Source: Shewanella denitrificans OS217 (lineage in GTDB: Bacteria > Pseudomonadota > Gammaproteobacteria > Enterobacterales > Shewanellaceae). Taken from it: DNA of 64,000 bases. Each line of letters begins with the position of its first letter. The first letter of the stretch is position 1. The stretch covers positions 1,116,001 to 1,180,000 of the forward strand of contig NC_007954.1 in NCBI RefSeq assembly GCF_000013765.1. The letters run 5' to 3'. The position numbers were made by a program, and so were the translations under genes. Of the stretch, positions 17,346-27,048 are shown piece by piece. The notes under the pieces are model-generated. The model worked only from the letters and a program-made list of their open reading frames with translations, was not told the origin of the DNA and did not search any database.

Positions 17346-20300
17346 ATGCCAAAACGTACCGATATAAAAAGTATTCTTATCCTAGGGGCTGGTCCAATCG
17401 TGATTGGACAAGCATGTGAGTTTGATTATTCAGGTGCTCAAGCCTGTAAAGCGCTGCGTGAAGAAGGCTATCGCGTCATTCTGGTGAATTCAAATCCAGC
17501 CACCATAATGACAGATCCAGAAATGGCCGATGCAACCTACATCGAGCCCATTCACTGGGAAGTAGTGCGTAACATTATCGCCAAAGAACGTCCCGATGCG
17601 ATATTACCCACCATGGGCGGCCAAACCGCACTTAACTGCGCCTTGCAGCTTGAAGCCAAAGGGGTGTTAAAAGAGTTTAACGTCGAAATGATTGGCGCTA
17701 CCGCCGATGCTATCGACAAGGCTGAAGATAGAAGCCGCTTCGACAAAGCCATGAAGGCCATCGGCCTTGATTGTCCTCGCGCAGGTATCGCCCATAATAT
17801 GGATGAAGCTTATGGCGTATTGGACATGGTGGGCTTCCCTTGTATTATCCGCCCTTCATTTACCATGGGCGGCAGTGGCGGCGGTATCGCCTATAACAAG
17901 GAAGAGTTCGAAGAGATTTGTTCTCAAGGCTTAGACTTGTCACCGACCAATGAACTGCTTATCGATGAGTCACTCATAGGTTGGAAAGAATATGAAATGG
18001 AAGTGGTGCGCGACAAAAATGATAACTGCATCATAGTCTGCGCCATTGAAAACTTCGACCCTATGGGCGTGCACACAGGTGATTCAATCACAGTGGCACC
18101 AGCGCAAACCTTAACCGACAAAGAATACCAGCTGATGCGTAATGCCTCACTTGCGGTATTGCGTGAAATCGGTGTGGAAACTGGCGGTTCTAACGTGCAG
18201 TTCGGTATTTGCCCTGAAACTGGCCGCATGGTCATCATCGAGATGAACCCTAGGGTGTCGCGCTCATCAGCGCTAGCGTCAAAAGCCACGGGTTTCCCTA
18301 TCGCCAAAGTGGCCGCCAAATTGGCAGTGGGCTTTACCTTAGATGAATTGATGAATGACATCACAGGTGGTCGTACTCCAGCGTCATTTGAGCCTGCCAT
18401 CGATTATGTGGTCACTAAAATTCCTCGCTTTAACTTTGAAAAATTTGCCGGTGCTAACGACAGATTAACTACTCAGATGAAATCTGTGGGTGAAGTGATG
18501 GCCATTGGCCGTACTTTCCAAGAGTCATTGCAAAAAGCCCTTCGTGGCCTTGAAGTGTCTCGTAATGGCTTCGATCCTATCGTGGACTTGGCTTCAACGG
18601 ATGCCATGACACGTATTCGCCATGAGCTAAAAGAGCCAGGCGCCGATCGTATTTGGTATATAGCCGATGCGTTCAGAGCCGGATTATCCAGCGATGAAGT
18701 CTTTACTCTGACCAATATCGACCCTTGGTTTCTAGTGCAAATTGAAGAGCTGATTAAACTTGAGTCAGAAGTCGCAGATGCTGGTATGTCAGGTTTAAAT
18801 GCGGATTTTCTGCGTAAATTGAAGCGTAAAGGTTTTGCTGACTCGCGTCTTGCCGATGTACTAGGCGTGAGTGAATCTGAAGTGCGTAAACAGCGCCATA
18901 AGTTCAAGCTTCACCCTGTGTACAAGCGCGTCGATACTTGTGCTGCTGAATTTGCAACAGATACCGCCTACATGTACTCGACCTATGAAGATGAGTGTGA
19001 GGCACTGCCTTCAAATCGTGACAAAATCATGATTTTAGGTGGCGGTCCAAACCGTATTGGCCAGGGTATCGAATTCGATTATTGCTGTGTGCACGCGGCG
19101 CTTGCCCTGCGTGAAGACGGTTATGAAACCATTATGGTTAACTGTAACCCTGAAACCGTATCTACGGATTATGACACTTCGGACAGACTCTATTTTGAAC
19201 CTGTGACATTAGAAGATGTGCTTGAAATCGTCCGCATCGAGAAGCCAAAAGGCGTTATCGTGCAGTACGGTGGTCAAACGCCACTTAAATTAGCTCGCGA
19301 GTTAGAAGCTGCAGGTGTGCCGATTATTGGCACTAGCCCAGATGCTATTGATAGGGCCGAAGACAGAGAGCGTTTCCAGCAAGCCATTCAACGTCTTAAC
19401 ATGAAGCAGCCAGAAAATGCGACCGTGACTACGGTTGAAAGTGCGGTAATTGAAGGCGAAAAAATTGGTTACCCGTTAGTGGTACGCCCATCATACGTAC
19501 TTGGCGGCCGTGCCATGGAAATCGTCTACGATAAACAAGATTTATTGCGCTATTTCAACGAGGCTGTGAGCGTGTCTAACGCGTCACCTGTGTTATTGGA
19601 TCACTTCTTAGACGATGCCATCGAAGTGGATATCGACGCCATTTGTGATGGAGAAACCGTAGTAGTTGGCGCCATTATGGAGCATATCGAGCAAGCGGGC
19701 GTTCACTCGGGGGATTCAGGTTGTTCACTGCCACCTTATACTTTGAGCCAAGCTATCCAAGATGAGATGCGAGTACAAGTCTCTAAATTGGCGTTTGAGC
19801 TTGGTGTCGTGGGCTTAATGAACGTGCAATTTGCGGTGAAAGATAACGAAATCTACATGATTGAAGTTAATCCCCGCGCTGCCCGTACTGTGCCTTTCGT
19901 TTCAAAAGCGACTGGCGTGCCATTAGCTAAGATTGCCGCGCGAGTCATGGCGGGACAAAGTCTTAAGCAGCAAGGATTTACCGCAGAAGTCATCCCACCG
20001 TTTTACTCAGTTAAAGAAGTGGTATTGCCGTTTAACAAGTTCCCTGGTGTCGATCCACTGTTAGGGCCAGAAATGCGCTCAACGGGTGAAGTCATGGGCG
20101 TGGGTGATACCTTTGCTGAAGCTTATGCCAAGGCGCAGCTTGGGGCGACGTCTGAAGTGCCAAAATCTGGACGCGCCTTACTTTCTGTGCGTAACAGCGA
20201 TAAGAAACGGGTTGCAGATTTAGCGGCTAAGTTAATTGAACTTGGTTATCAAATCGATGCAACCCACGGCACTGCGATTGTGCTTGGTGAAGCAGGAATT

Positions 20301-20573
20301 AACCCACGCTTAGTGAATAAGGTCCATGAAGGTCGTCCGCACATTCTTGATAGGATCAAAAATGGCGAATATACCTACATAGTGAACACCACCGAAGGGC
20401 GTCAAGCCATTGAGGATTCACGCCAAATTCGCCGCGGCGCACTGCGTTACAAGGTGAATTACACCACCACACTGAATGCGGCATTTGCAACTTGCATGGC
20501 GCACTCAGCCGATGACAGAAGCAATGTGACGTCTTTGCAAGAGCTTCATCAAAGGGTGTTGAATAAAGCTTAA
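17346..20573 (+). CDS. carB: Carbamoyl-phosphate synthase large subunit
   Basis: Synthetase subunit of 1075 residues that makes carbamoyl phosphate from bicarbonate, ammonia and two ATP. Two homologous ATP-grasp halves are visible, each opening with a GPxxIGQ-type segment (LILGAGPIVIGQACEFDYSG near residue 12; LGGGPNRIGQGIEFDY near residue 563), followed by a C-terminal allosteric MGS-like domain from about residue 935 that senses UMP and ornithine. Full family length, no disruptions. Confidence 0.98.
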   Translation: MPKRTDIKSILILGAGPIVIGQACEFDYSGAQACKALREEGYRVILVNSNPATIMTDPEMADATYIEPIHWEVVRNIIAKERPDAILPTMGGQTALNCALQLEAKGVLKEFNVEMIGATADAIDKAEDRSRFDKAMKAIGLDCPRAGIAHNMDEAYGVLDMVGFPCIIRPSFTMGGSGGGIAYNKEEFEEICSQGLDLSPTNELLIDESLIGWKEYEMEVVRDKNDNCIIVCAIENFDPMGVHTGDSITVAPAQTLTDKEYQLMRNASLAVLREIGVETGGSNVQFGICPETGRMVIIEMNPRVSRSSALASKATGFPIAKVAAKLAVGFTLDELMNDITGGRTPASFEPAIDYVVTKIPRFNFEKFAGANDRLTTQMKSVGEVMAIGRTFQESLQKALRGLEVSRNGFDPIVDLASTDAMTRIRHELKEPGADRIWYIADAFRAGLSSDEVFTLTNIDPWFLVQIEELIKLESEVADAGMSGLNADFLRKLKRKGFADSRLADVLGVSESEVRKQRHKFKLHPVYKRVDTCAAEFATDTAYMYSTYEDECEALPSNRDKIMILGGGPNRIGQGIEFDYCCVHAALALREDGYETIMVNCNPETVSTDYDTSDRLYFEPVTLEDVLEIVRIEKPKGVIVQYGGQTPLKLARELEAAGVPIIGTSPDAIDRAEDRERFQQAIQRLNMKQPENATVTTVESAVIEGEKIGYPLVVRPSYVLGGRAMEIVYDKQDLLRYFNEAVSVSNASPVLLDHFLDDAIEVDIDAICDGETVVVGAIMEHIEQAGVHSGDSGCSLPPYTLSQAIQDEMRVQVSKLAFELGVVGLMNVQFAVKDNEIYMIEVNPRAARTVPFVSKATGVPLAKIAARVMAGQSLKQQGFTAEVIPPFYSVKEVVLPFNKFPGVDPLLGPEMRSTGEVMGVGDTFAEAYAKAQLGATSEVPKSGRALLSVRNSDKKRVADLAAKLIELGYQIDATHGTAIVLGEAGINPRLVNKVHEGRPHILDRIKNGEYTYIVNTTEGRQAIEDSRQIRRGALRYKVNYTTTLNAAFATCMAHSADDRSNVTSLQELHQRVLNKA

Positions 20574-20595
20574 CCTTTCACTGAGGTTAATTATT

Positions 20596-20621
20596 AAGGC
20601 CGCCTCTGGGCGGCCTTTTTT
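20596..20621 (+). terminator. Intrinsic terminator of carAB
   Basis: GGCCGCC-TCTG-GGCGGCC (one slipped base) followed by a T-run. Confidence 0.9.
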
Positions 20622-20670
20622 ATTCCCTATGACTAGCAAGTCTGCTAAAGCTTAGGTAAGCTATCGGCAA

Positions 20671-20691
20671 TTATACCAATCGTATAAATTA
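20671..20691. repeat. Solo end of a MITE-like repeat
   Basis: A 21-base stretch starting TTATACCAATCG matches the terminal repeat of the element at 62437-62704 at about 19 of 21 positions. No second end is seen nearby, so it is a remnant or a chance relic in the greA upstream region. It sits in the loop of GGCAAT/ATTGCC (20666-20671 and 20696-20701). Confidence 0.45.
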
Positions 20692-20834
20692 AGGCATTGC
20701 CAGCGCTAATATCATTTCCCATAAAAATGTGTATCTAAGCTAAGCCATGGCGGCGTTATTCCGAACGACTAAACTGTGTTGCTCATTAGAGCGACAGAGT
20801 CTGTTTTTGTTTCTCAAGGAGACTTAAGGCAATT

Positions 20835-21311
20835 ATGAGTAAAGTTCCTATGACAGTAGTGGGCGCAGAGCAACTACGTAAAGAATTAGAATTATTGAAA
20901 TTTGATCGTCGTCCTAAGATCACCGAAGCCATTGCATCGGCCCGAGAACTCGGTGATTTAAAAGAAAATGCCGAGTACCATGCGGCCCGTGAAGATCAAG
21001 GTATTTGTGAAGCCCGTATTCGTGATATTGAAGGCAAGCTATCTAACGCGCAGATCATTGATGTCACCAAAATAGAAAACACTGGGCGGGTGATCTTTGG
21101 CACCACGGTGACAATTTTGAATGTCGAAACCGATGCAGAAGTGAAGTATCGCATCGTGGGTGATGATGAAGCTGATATTAAGCAGAACTTGATCTCAGTG
21201 AACTCGCCTATTGCCCGTGGTCTTATTGGCAAAAATGAAGGCGATGAAGTATCAATTACTACGCCTGGTGGTTTAACGGATTACGAAATTATTGCGGTTG
21301 AGTACATTTAG
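20835..21311 (+). CDS. greA: Transcription elongation factor GreA
   Basis: Rescues backtracked RNA polymerase by stimulating transcript cleavage. 158 residues: N-terminal coiled coil with the acidic tip (ELGDLKENAEYHAAREDQG) and a C-terminal FKBP-like domain. AAGGAG precedes the start. Follows carAB as in related genomes but behind a terminator and 260 bp of spacer, so it has its own promoter. Confidence 0.97.
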   Translation: MSKVPMTVVGAEQLRKELELLKFDRRPKITEAIASARELGDLKENAEYHAAREDQGICEARIRDIEGKLSNAQIIDVTKIENTGRVIFGTTVTILNVETDAEVKYRIVGDDEADIKQNLISVNSPIARGLIGKNEGDEVSITTPGGLTDYEIIAVEYI

Positions 21312-21373
21312 TTGCACTTTTATGGGGCTGTTTAGCTCATAAATACTTGGCTTTTCTGCCGAGGAAGATAACA

Positions 21374-21403
21374 ATAAGGCCACTGAATTCAGTGGCCTTA
21401 TTT
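21374..21403. terminator. Bidirectional terminator between greA and yhbY
   Basis: Fully symmetric hairpin: the arm AATAAGGCCACTG (21374-21386) pairs with CAGTGGCCTTATT (21390-21402), with A/T tracts on both sides. It lies between convergent genes and can end both transcripts. Confidence 0.85.
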
Positions 21404-21461
21404 CTTGTTGATACCTCAGGTTGTAAAGTCGTGACTTAACTTAAACCTGAGCTCACGAAGA

Positions 21462-21761
21462 TTATTTGGTTTTTGGTAAGGCGATTTTCATTTCTGCAGA
21501 ATGACGGAAAAGCACCAACACGTGACCAATAACTTGTACTTTAGCTGACTGAGTTTCACGCACGATAGCATCGACTATGGCATTTTTAAGTTCTCTGTCG
21601 GCGCCAGCTACTTTAACTTTGATAAGTTCATGGTGTGTTAATGCGCTGTCAATTTCAGCTAGAACACCTTCAGTCAAACCATTGGCACCCAGCATGACCA
21701 CAGGCTTAAGATTATGCGCCAGGCCTTTTAAATGCTGTTTTTGTTTGGTTGTTAAGTTCAT
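21462..21761 (-). CDS. yhbY: CRS1-YhbY RNA-binding protein
   Basis: CRM-domain protein of 99 residues associated with the pre-50S ribosomal subunit. Conserved features: LTTKQKQHLKGLAHNLKPVV at the N-terminus, the GANGLT loop and the ELIKVKV strand. Start at the ATG at 21761; three further codons upstream (TTG) lack a better ribosome-binding site. Divergent from rlmE, another ribosome-assembly gene. Confidence 0.94.
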   Translation of the reverse strand: MNLTTKQKQHLKGLAHNLKPVVMLGANGLTEGVLAEIDSALTHHELIKVKVAGADRELKNAIVDAIVRETQSAKVQVIGHVLVLFRHSAEMKIALPKTK

Positions 21762-21851
21762 TTCTACCAACTTTTGCTGAGTTACTATTGAAAAGCCGCT
21801 ATTCTACCCTTATATAAGCTCTGTGTAACTCTCAATTGTTATGGAATTTGA

Positions 21852-22481
21852 ATGTCAGCTAAAAAACGAACGGCCAGCTCAGCCCGCTGGATGCAAGAAC
21901 ATTTTGATGATCACTATGTCAAACTCGCACAAAAAAGGGGGCTAAGGTCACGTGCTGCATTTAAGTTAGAAGAAATTCAGCAAAAAGATCATCTTATCCG
22001 CCAAGGCATGACAGTGGTGGACTTAGGTGCCGCGCCTGGCGGTTGGTCTCAGGTGGCGGTTAAGTTAGCCGGCGACAACGGTAAGGTCATTGCCTGTGAC
22101 ATTTTGCCTATGGATCCCATCGTGGGCGTCGACTTCTTGCAAGGCGACTTTCGCGAAGAAAATGTCCTCAATGCGCTGCTTGACAGGGTAGGTGAGGACA
22201 AGGTTGATGTGGTACTATCTGACATGGCTCCGAATATGAGCGGTTCAGATGGCGTCGATCAACCTAGAGCTATGTACTTGGTTGAATTAGCATTAGAAAT
22301 GTGTCATCAAGTATTGGCGCCTAATGGCTGTTTTGCAGTTAAGGTCTTTCAGGGGGAAGGCTTTGATGAGTACATAAAATCAGTCAAACAAGCATTTAAA
22401 ACCGTAAAAACACGCAAACCAGACTCCTCTCGCGCCCGTTCTCGGGAAGTCTATCTAGTAGCGACTGGATACAAGTTGTAG
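21852..22481 (+). CDS. rlmE: 23S rRNA 2'-O-methyltransferase (U2552)
   Basis: Also known as FtsJ/RrmJ; methylates U2552 of 23S rRNA late in 50S assembly. 209 residues, normal length. SAM motif VVDLGAAPGGWSQVAV near residue 60, the catalytic Asp in LSDMAPNMSG and the catalytic Lys in FAVKVFQGEG. Forms an operon with ftsH, 45 bp downstream, the standard heat-shock pair in gammaproteobacteria. Confidence 0.96.
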   Translation: MSAKKRTASSARWMQEHFDDHYVKLAQKRGLRSRAAFKLEEIQQKDHLIRQGMTVVDLGAAPGGWSQVAVKLAGDNGKVIACDILPMDPIVGVDFLQGDFREENVLNALLDRVGEDKVDVVLSDMAPNMSGSDGVDQPRAMYLVELALEMCHQVLAPNGCFAVKVFQGEGFDEYIKSVKQAFKTVKTRKPDSSRARSREVYLVATGYKL

Positions 22482-22526
22482 TAGTCTAATCTTAATCATC
22501 GCAAGACTTGAACGAGGTCTAGTAAT

Positions 22527-24497
22527 TTGAGTGACATGGCAAAAAATTTAATTCTCTGGGTCGTCATCGCCGTAGTGTTGATGTCGGTATTTCAGGGTTA
22601 TTCCCCCTCTTCTTCGAATTCGCAGAAGATGGATTATTCCACCTTTTTGGACAGTGTTCGTGGTGGCCAAATTAACACGGTTGAAATCAAAAGCGATCAG
22701 CGAACTATCGAAGGCACTAAGCGTACCGGTGAGAAATTCGTCACCATCATGCCTATGTATGACCAAGACTTGATCAACGACCTTGACCGTAAAGGCATTA
22801 CAATGAAAGGCCAAGAAGCGGAAGAATCAAGCTTCTTGACTCAAATCTTTATTTCTTGGTTCCCTATGTTACTGCTTATCGGGGTGTGGATATTCTTCAT
22901 GCGCCAGATGCAAGGTGGTGGCGGTAAGGGCGCAATGTCATTTGGCAAGAGTAAAGCCAAATTGATGAGTGAAGATCAAATCAAAACCACCTTTGCCGAT
23001 GTGGCAGGTTGTGATGAAGCCAAAGAAGAAGTTAAAGAATTAGTGGATTACCTGCGTGACCCCACTAAATTCCAGAAACTGGGCGGCCGCATACCCACAG
23101 GCGTCTTGATGGTAGGGCAACCCGGTACAGGTAAAACCTTACTGGCCAAAGCCATTGCCGGTGAATCTAAGGTACCATTCTTTACTATTTCAGGTTCTGA
23201 CTTCGTGGAAATGTTTGTCGGTGTCGGTGCATCTCGTGTGCGTGACATGTTCGAGCAAGCGAAAAAATCAGCGCCTTGTATCATCTTTATCGATGAAATC
23301 GATGCCGTAGGTCGTCAGCGTGGTGCAGGTGTCGGTGGTGGTCATGATGAAAGGGAACAAACTCTTAACCAAATGCTGGTCGAGATGGATGGTTTTGAAG
23401 GCAACGAAGGCGTTATCGTCATCGCGGCAACTAACCGCCCAGACGTATTAGACTCGGCGTTATTGCGTCCAGGCCGTTTCGACCGTCAAGTCGTGGTTGG
23501 CTTACCGGATGTACGCGGTCGTGAGCAGATTTTGAAAGTGCATATGCGTAAAGTGCCTTTGTCTGATGATGTTAAAGCCAGCGTTATTGCTCGTGGCACA
23601 CCCGGATTCTCTGGTGCAGACCTTGCTAACCTAGTGAACGAAGCTGCCTTGTTTGCTGCCCGTGGTAATCGCCGTGTCGTCAGCATGGAAGAGTTTGAGC
23701 GTGCTAAAGATAAAATCATGATGGGCGCAGAGCGCCGTTCTATGGTGATGTCGGAAGCGGAAAAAGAAATGACCGCTTATCATGAAGCCGGTCATGCCAT
23801 TGTAGGTTGTCTAGTCCCCGAGCACGACCCTGTGCACAAGGTCACTATCATTCCTCGTGGCCGCGCCTTAGGTGTGACTTTCTTCTTACCTGTGGCTGAT
23901 GCCATTAGTCAGAGCCGCCTAAAGCTTGAGTCGCAAATTTCGGTAGCCTATGGTGGCCGTCTTGCTGAAGAGTTAATTTACGGCAGTGATAAAGTGTCGA
24001 CCGGTGCATCACAAGACATCAAATACGCGACGTCTATTGCGCGCAACATGGTGACTCAGTGGGGCTTCTCGGACAAGTTAGGTCCACTGCTTTATGCTGA
24101 AGAAGATAATGAAGTTTTCTTAGGTCGTAGCATGGGTAAATCTAAAGCTATGTCTGATGACACTGCTAGGATCATAGATGCTGAAATCAAAGCCTTTATC
24201 GATAAGAATTATGCTAGAGCACAAAGTTTGCTCAACGATAACATGGATATCTTACACTCGATGAAAGATGCGTTAATGAAGTATGAGACGATAGATTCAT
24301 TGCAGATCGATGATTTAATGAATCGCCGTGAAGTTCGTCTTCCTGCCGAATGGCAAAAAGATGAGACCTCAGATGATGATGGCAATACGCCAAAAGCTGG
24401 TGCTGACGAGAAAGCTGACGTTAGCCCAGAAAAATCTGACTCAGATACGGAAATTGAGCCAAAAGTCGATGATGCCGATGGTACGCCTGCTAAGTAG
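22527..24497 (+). CDS. ftsH: ATP-dependent membrane protease FtsH
   Basis: Hexameric AAA+ zinc protease of the inner membrane that degrades short-lived and misfolded membrane proteins. Two transmembrane helices (about residues 5-23 and 105-126) flank a periplasmic domain; Walker A GQPGTGKT at 197-204, Walker B IIFIDEIDA near 252-260, pore FVGVG, zinc motif HEAGH at 419-423. Pro at the second Walker A position is Gln here, tolerated in this loop. The TTG at 22527 has GAGG nine bases before it; the ATG at 22536 is an alternative start. The C-terminus is a long acidic tail. Confidence 0.97.
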   Translation: MSDMAKNLILWVVIAVVLMSVFQGYSPSSSNSQKMDYSTFLDSVRGGQINTVEIKSDQRTIEGTKRTGEKFVTIMPMYDQDLINDLDRKGITMKGQEAEESSFLTQIFISWFPMLLLIGVWIFFMRQMQGGGGKGAMSFGKSKAKLMSEDQIKTTFADVAGCDEAKEEVKELVDYLRDPTKFQKLGGRIPTGVLMVGQPGTGKTLLAKAIAGESKVPFFTISGSDFVEMFVGVGASRVRDMFEQAKKSAPCIIFIDEIDAVGRQRGAGVGGGHDEREQTLNQMLVEMDGFEGNEGVIVIAATNRPDVLDSALLRPGRFDRQVVVGLPDVRGREQILKVHMRKVPLSDDVKASVIARGTPGFSGADLANLVNEAALFAARGNRRVVSMEEFERAKDKIMMGAERRSMVMSEAEKEMTAYHEAGHAIVGCLVPEHDPVHKVTIIPRGRALGVTFFLPVADAISQSRLKLESQISVAYGGRLAEELIYGSDKVSTGASQDIKYATSIARNMVTQWGFSDKLGPLLYAEEDNEVFLGRSMGKSKAMSDDTARIIDAEIKAFIDKNYARAQSLLNDNMDILHSMKDALMKYETIDSLQIDDLMNRREVRLPAEWQKDETSDDDGNTPKAGADEKADVSPEKSDSDTEIEPKVDDADGTPAK

Positions 24498-24512
24498 GGC
24501 GTAGCATAAATA

Positions 24513-24546
24513 AAGAAAACCCCGTTTAGGGGTTTTCTTGTTTTTA
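24513..24546 (+). terminator. Intrinsic terminator of rlmE-ftsH
   Basis: AAGAAAACCCC/GGGGTTTTCTT with loop GTTTA and a trailing T-rich tract. Confidence 0.92.
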
Positions 24547-24598
24547 AAAGATCAAAGTTTCCGGTTAATGGGCTTTAAAATGCCGCAATGGATAAAAG

Positions 24599-25447
24599 AT
24601 GTTTGAAATAAAGAGCAAAACTAAAATTTTAGATTTAAGTATGCCTGTTGTCATGGGCATAGTGAATGTCACCCCAGATTCATTTTCCGATGGTGGGCAA
24701 TTCGACAATTTCGATGCAGCTTGTGCTCAGGTGGACAAACTAGTTGCAGAGGGCGCGATGATTTTAGACATTGGCGGTGAGTCGACCCGCCCTGGCGCGA
24801 CTGAAGTCACCCTTGAGCAGGAGCTTACTCGGGTTATTCCCGTCATTGAATATGCCGCTAAAAAATACGCCAGTGCAGCAGACAAAATCTGGATATCCAT
24901 AGATACCAGTAAACCTGAGGTTATGCAGGCGGCAGTCAATGCTGGTGCCAATATGATCAATGATATCAGAGCATTGCAACTCGAAGGCGCCTTAGCTATG
25001 GCGGCAACTCTTCAAGTCCCAGTATGCTTAATGCACATGAAAGGTGAGCCTAAAGACATGCAGGATTCACCTGAGTATCAAGATATCATTCTAGAAGTCA
25101 GTGATTTTTTTGATGCTAGAGTCCATGCCTGCCTTGACGCTGGGATTGAAAGGGAGCACATCCTACTCGACCCAGGTTTTGGCTTTGGCAAAACCCTTGA
25201 GCACAACTATCAGCTGTTAGCACAATTGCCGGCATTGCATGCTTTTCATCTACCAATCTTGATTGGTTTATCAAGAAAGCGCATGATTGGCGAGCTTTTA
25301 CAAAGAGAGGTTAATGAACGCCTTGCAGGCAGCTTAGCGGGGGCATTAATTGCGGCGCAACAAGGGGCACGAATTTTGCGTGTTCATGATGTGGCCGAGA
25401 CCCATGATGTACTAAGCGTGATGTCAGCGACCATGGCCAGTCATTAA
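24599..25447 (+). CDS. folP: Dihydropteroate synthase
   Basis: Condenses p-aminobenzoate with dihydropterin pyrophosphate in folate synthesis; the target of sulfonamides. 282 residues, TIM barrel. Signatures GIVNVTPDSFSDGG (residues 20-33) and DIGGESTRPGA (58-68), plus DPGFGFGK and LIGLSRKRMIG. No obvious resistance-type insertions near these loops. Precedes glmM as in E. coli. Confidence 0.97.
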   Translation: MFEIKSKTKILDLSMPVVMGIVNVTPDSFSDGGQFDNFDAACAQVDKLVAEGAMILDIGGESTRPGATEVTLEQELTRVIPVIEYAAKKYASAADKIWISIDTSKPEVMQAAVNAGANMINDIRALQLEGALAMAATLQVPVCLMHMKGEPKDMQDSPEYQDIILEVSDFFDARVHACLDAGIEREHILLDPGFGFGKTLEHNYQLLAQLPALHAFHLPILIGLSRKRMIGELLQREVNERLAGSLAGALIAAQQGARILRVHDVAETHDVLSVMSATMASH

Positions 25448-25539
25448 GCAGGTCTATTAGCTTGAACTAAAAGCAACAGTAGATCTTGATATTTTGAAGT
25501 AGTTATTTCACTAAGTGGCAACACTTAAGCGAGGAAAAC

Positions 25540-26877
25540 GTGAAACAAAGACAGTTTTTTGGCACCGATGGCATTCGTGGAAAAGTCGGCGCGGGTAAAA
25601 TGACCCCAGAATTAGCGCTTAAACTCGGTTGGGCTGCGGGGCGAGTTTTATCTCGAACTGGCACTAAGAAAGTCATTATAGGTAAAGACACCCGTATTTC
25701 AGGTTATCTATTTGAATCAGCCCTTGAGGCTGGATTGTCGGCAGCGGGTCTTAATGTCTTGCTCGTAGGTCCGATGCCAACGCCCGCCGTGGCTTACCTA
25801 ACCCGCACCTTTAGGGCGGAAGCTGGCATAGTGATAAGCGCCTCTCATAACCCCTATTATGATAATGGCATCAAGTTTTTCTCAACCGATGGCAGTAAGC
25901 TTGATGATGCTATCGAACTTGAAATTGAAGCCGAACTTGAAAAACCCCTTACCTGTGTAGAGTCCCACTTACTAGGTAAGGCGAAGCGCATCGATGATGC
26001 TGCCGGGCGCTATATTGAGTATTGCAAAGGCAATTTTCCTGCGGATCAGACCCTAGAAGGGCTTAAAATTGTGGTCGATTGTGCTCACGGTGCGACCTAC
26101 CATATAGCGCCTAGCGTTTTCAGTGAACTGGGTGCCGAGGTGATTGCCATAGGTGACAAGCCAAACGGCACTAATATTAACCATGAAGTGGGCGCCACTT
26201 CCATGGGTAAAATTTGTGAAACTGTATTGGCCGAAGGAGCCGATTTAGGCATAGCGCTGGATGGTGATGGTGATCGCATCATGATGGTTAATCGCAAGGG
26301 TGAAGTCATAGATGGCGATCAAATTCTGTATATCCTTGCTGCTGACGCACAAAAACGTGGCCAGCTTAAGGGCGGCGTTGTCGGTACCTTAATGTCCAAT
26401 TTAGGCTTAGATCTTGCCTTACAAGCATTAGATATTCCTTTTCTTCGCTCCAATGTTGGCGATAGATACGTGATGGAAATGCTTAAGAAAAATGATTGGC
26501 GTATCGGTGGCGAAAATTCTGGCCACATATTAGACCTAGATCATGGCACGACAGGTGATGGCATAGTGGCTGGTATATTAGTCTTAGCCGCAATGCGTCG
26601 TCAAAATGCCACATTGGAGCAGTTGGTTGAACCAATGAAAATGTTGCCACAAGTGCTCATTAATGTGCGTTTTGAAGGCAGTAACAACCCACTGGATTCA
26701 GACTTAGTAAAGAGTGCACAACGGGAAGTTGAGCAGTCGTTAGGGGCTCGTGGTCGTGTGTTATTACGTAAGTCAGGCACTGAGCCTTTGATCCGCGTCA
26801 TGGTCGAAGGGGATGACCATGACTTAGTCTTGGCCCATGCCAATCGGATCGCCGCTGCGGTAAAATTAGGCTGTTAA
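25540..26877 (+). CDS. glmM: Phosphoglucosamine mutase
   Basis: Converts glucosamine-6-P to glucosamine-1-P for peptidoglycan and LPS precursors. 445 residues from a GTG start with GAGG upstream; begins KQRQFFGTDGIRGKVG. Phosphoserine Ser102 in VISASHNPYYDNG, Mg2+ loop DGDGDR, sugar-binding GGENSGH and phosphate-binding RKSGTEPLIRVM are all intact. Confidence 0.97.
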   Translation: MKQRQFFGTDGIRGKVGAGKMTPELALKLGWAAGRVLSRTGTKKVIIGKDTRISGYLFESALEAGLSAAGLNVLLVGPMPTPAVAYLTRTFRAEAGIVISASHNPYYDNGIKFFSTDGSKLDDAIELEIEAELEKPLTCVESHLLGKAKRIDDAAGRYIEYCKGNFPADQTLEGLKIVVDCAHGATYHIAPSVFSELGAEVIAIGDKPNGTNINHEVGATSMGKICETVLAEGADLGIALDGDGDRIMMVNRKGEVIDGDQILYILAADAQKRGQLKGGVVGTLMSNLGLDLALQALDIPFLRSNVGDRYVMEMLKKNDWRIGGENSGHILDLDHGTTGDGIVAGILVLAAMRRQNATLEQLVEPMKMLPQVLINVRFEGSNNPLDSDLVKSAQREVEQSLGARGRVLLRKSGTEPLIRVMVEGDDHDLVLAHANRIAAAVKLGC

Positions 26878-27048
26878 TTGTTAATCGAGTGCCAAGGGGC
26901 CAGATTCCCTTGGCTAATTCATTGATAAATCACGTTGAAGTATAAAAAACATCCATATCGACGCGATATTTCAAATAATCCCATGTTAGCTATTGTAACT
27001 TGATAAGCGGTTCGCTATTATTCACGCCGCTTTCAGGAGGAGACAGTT

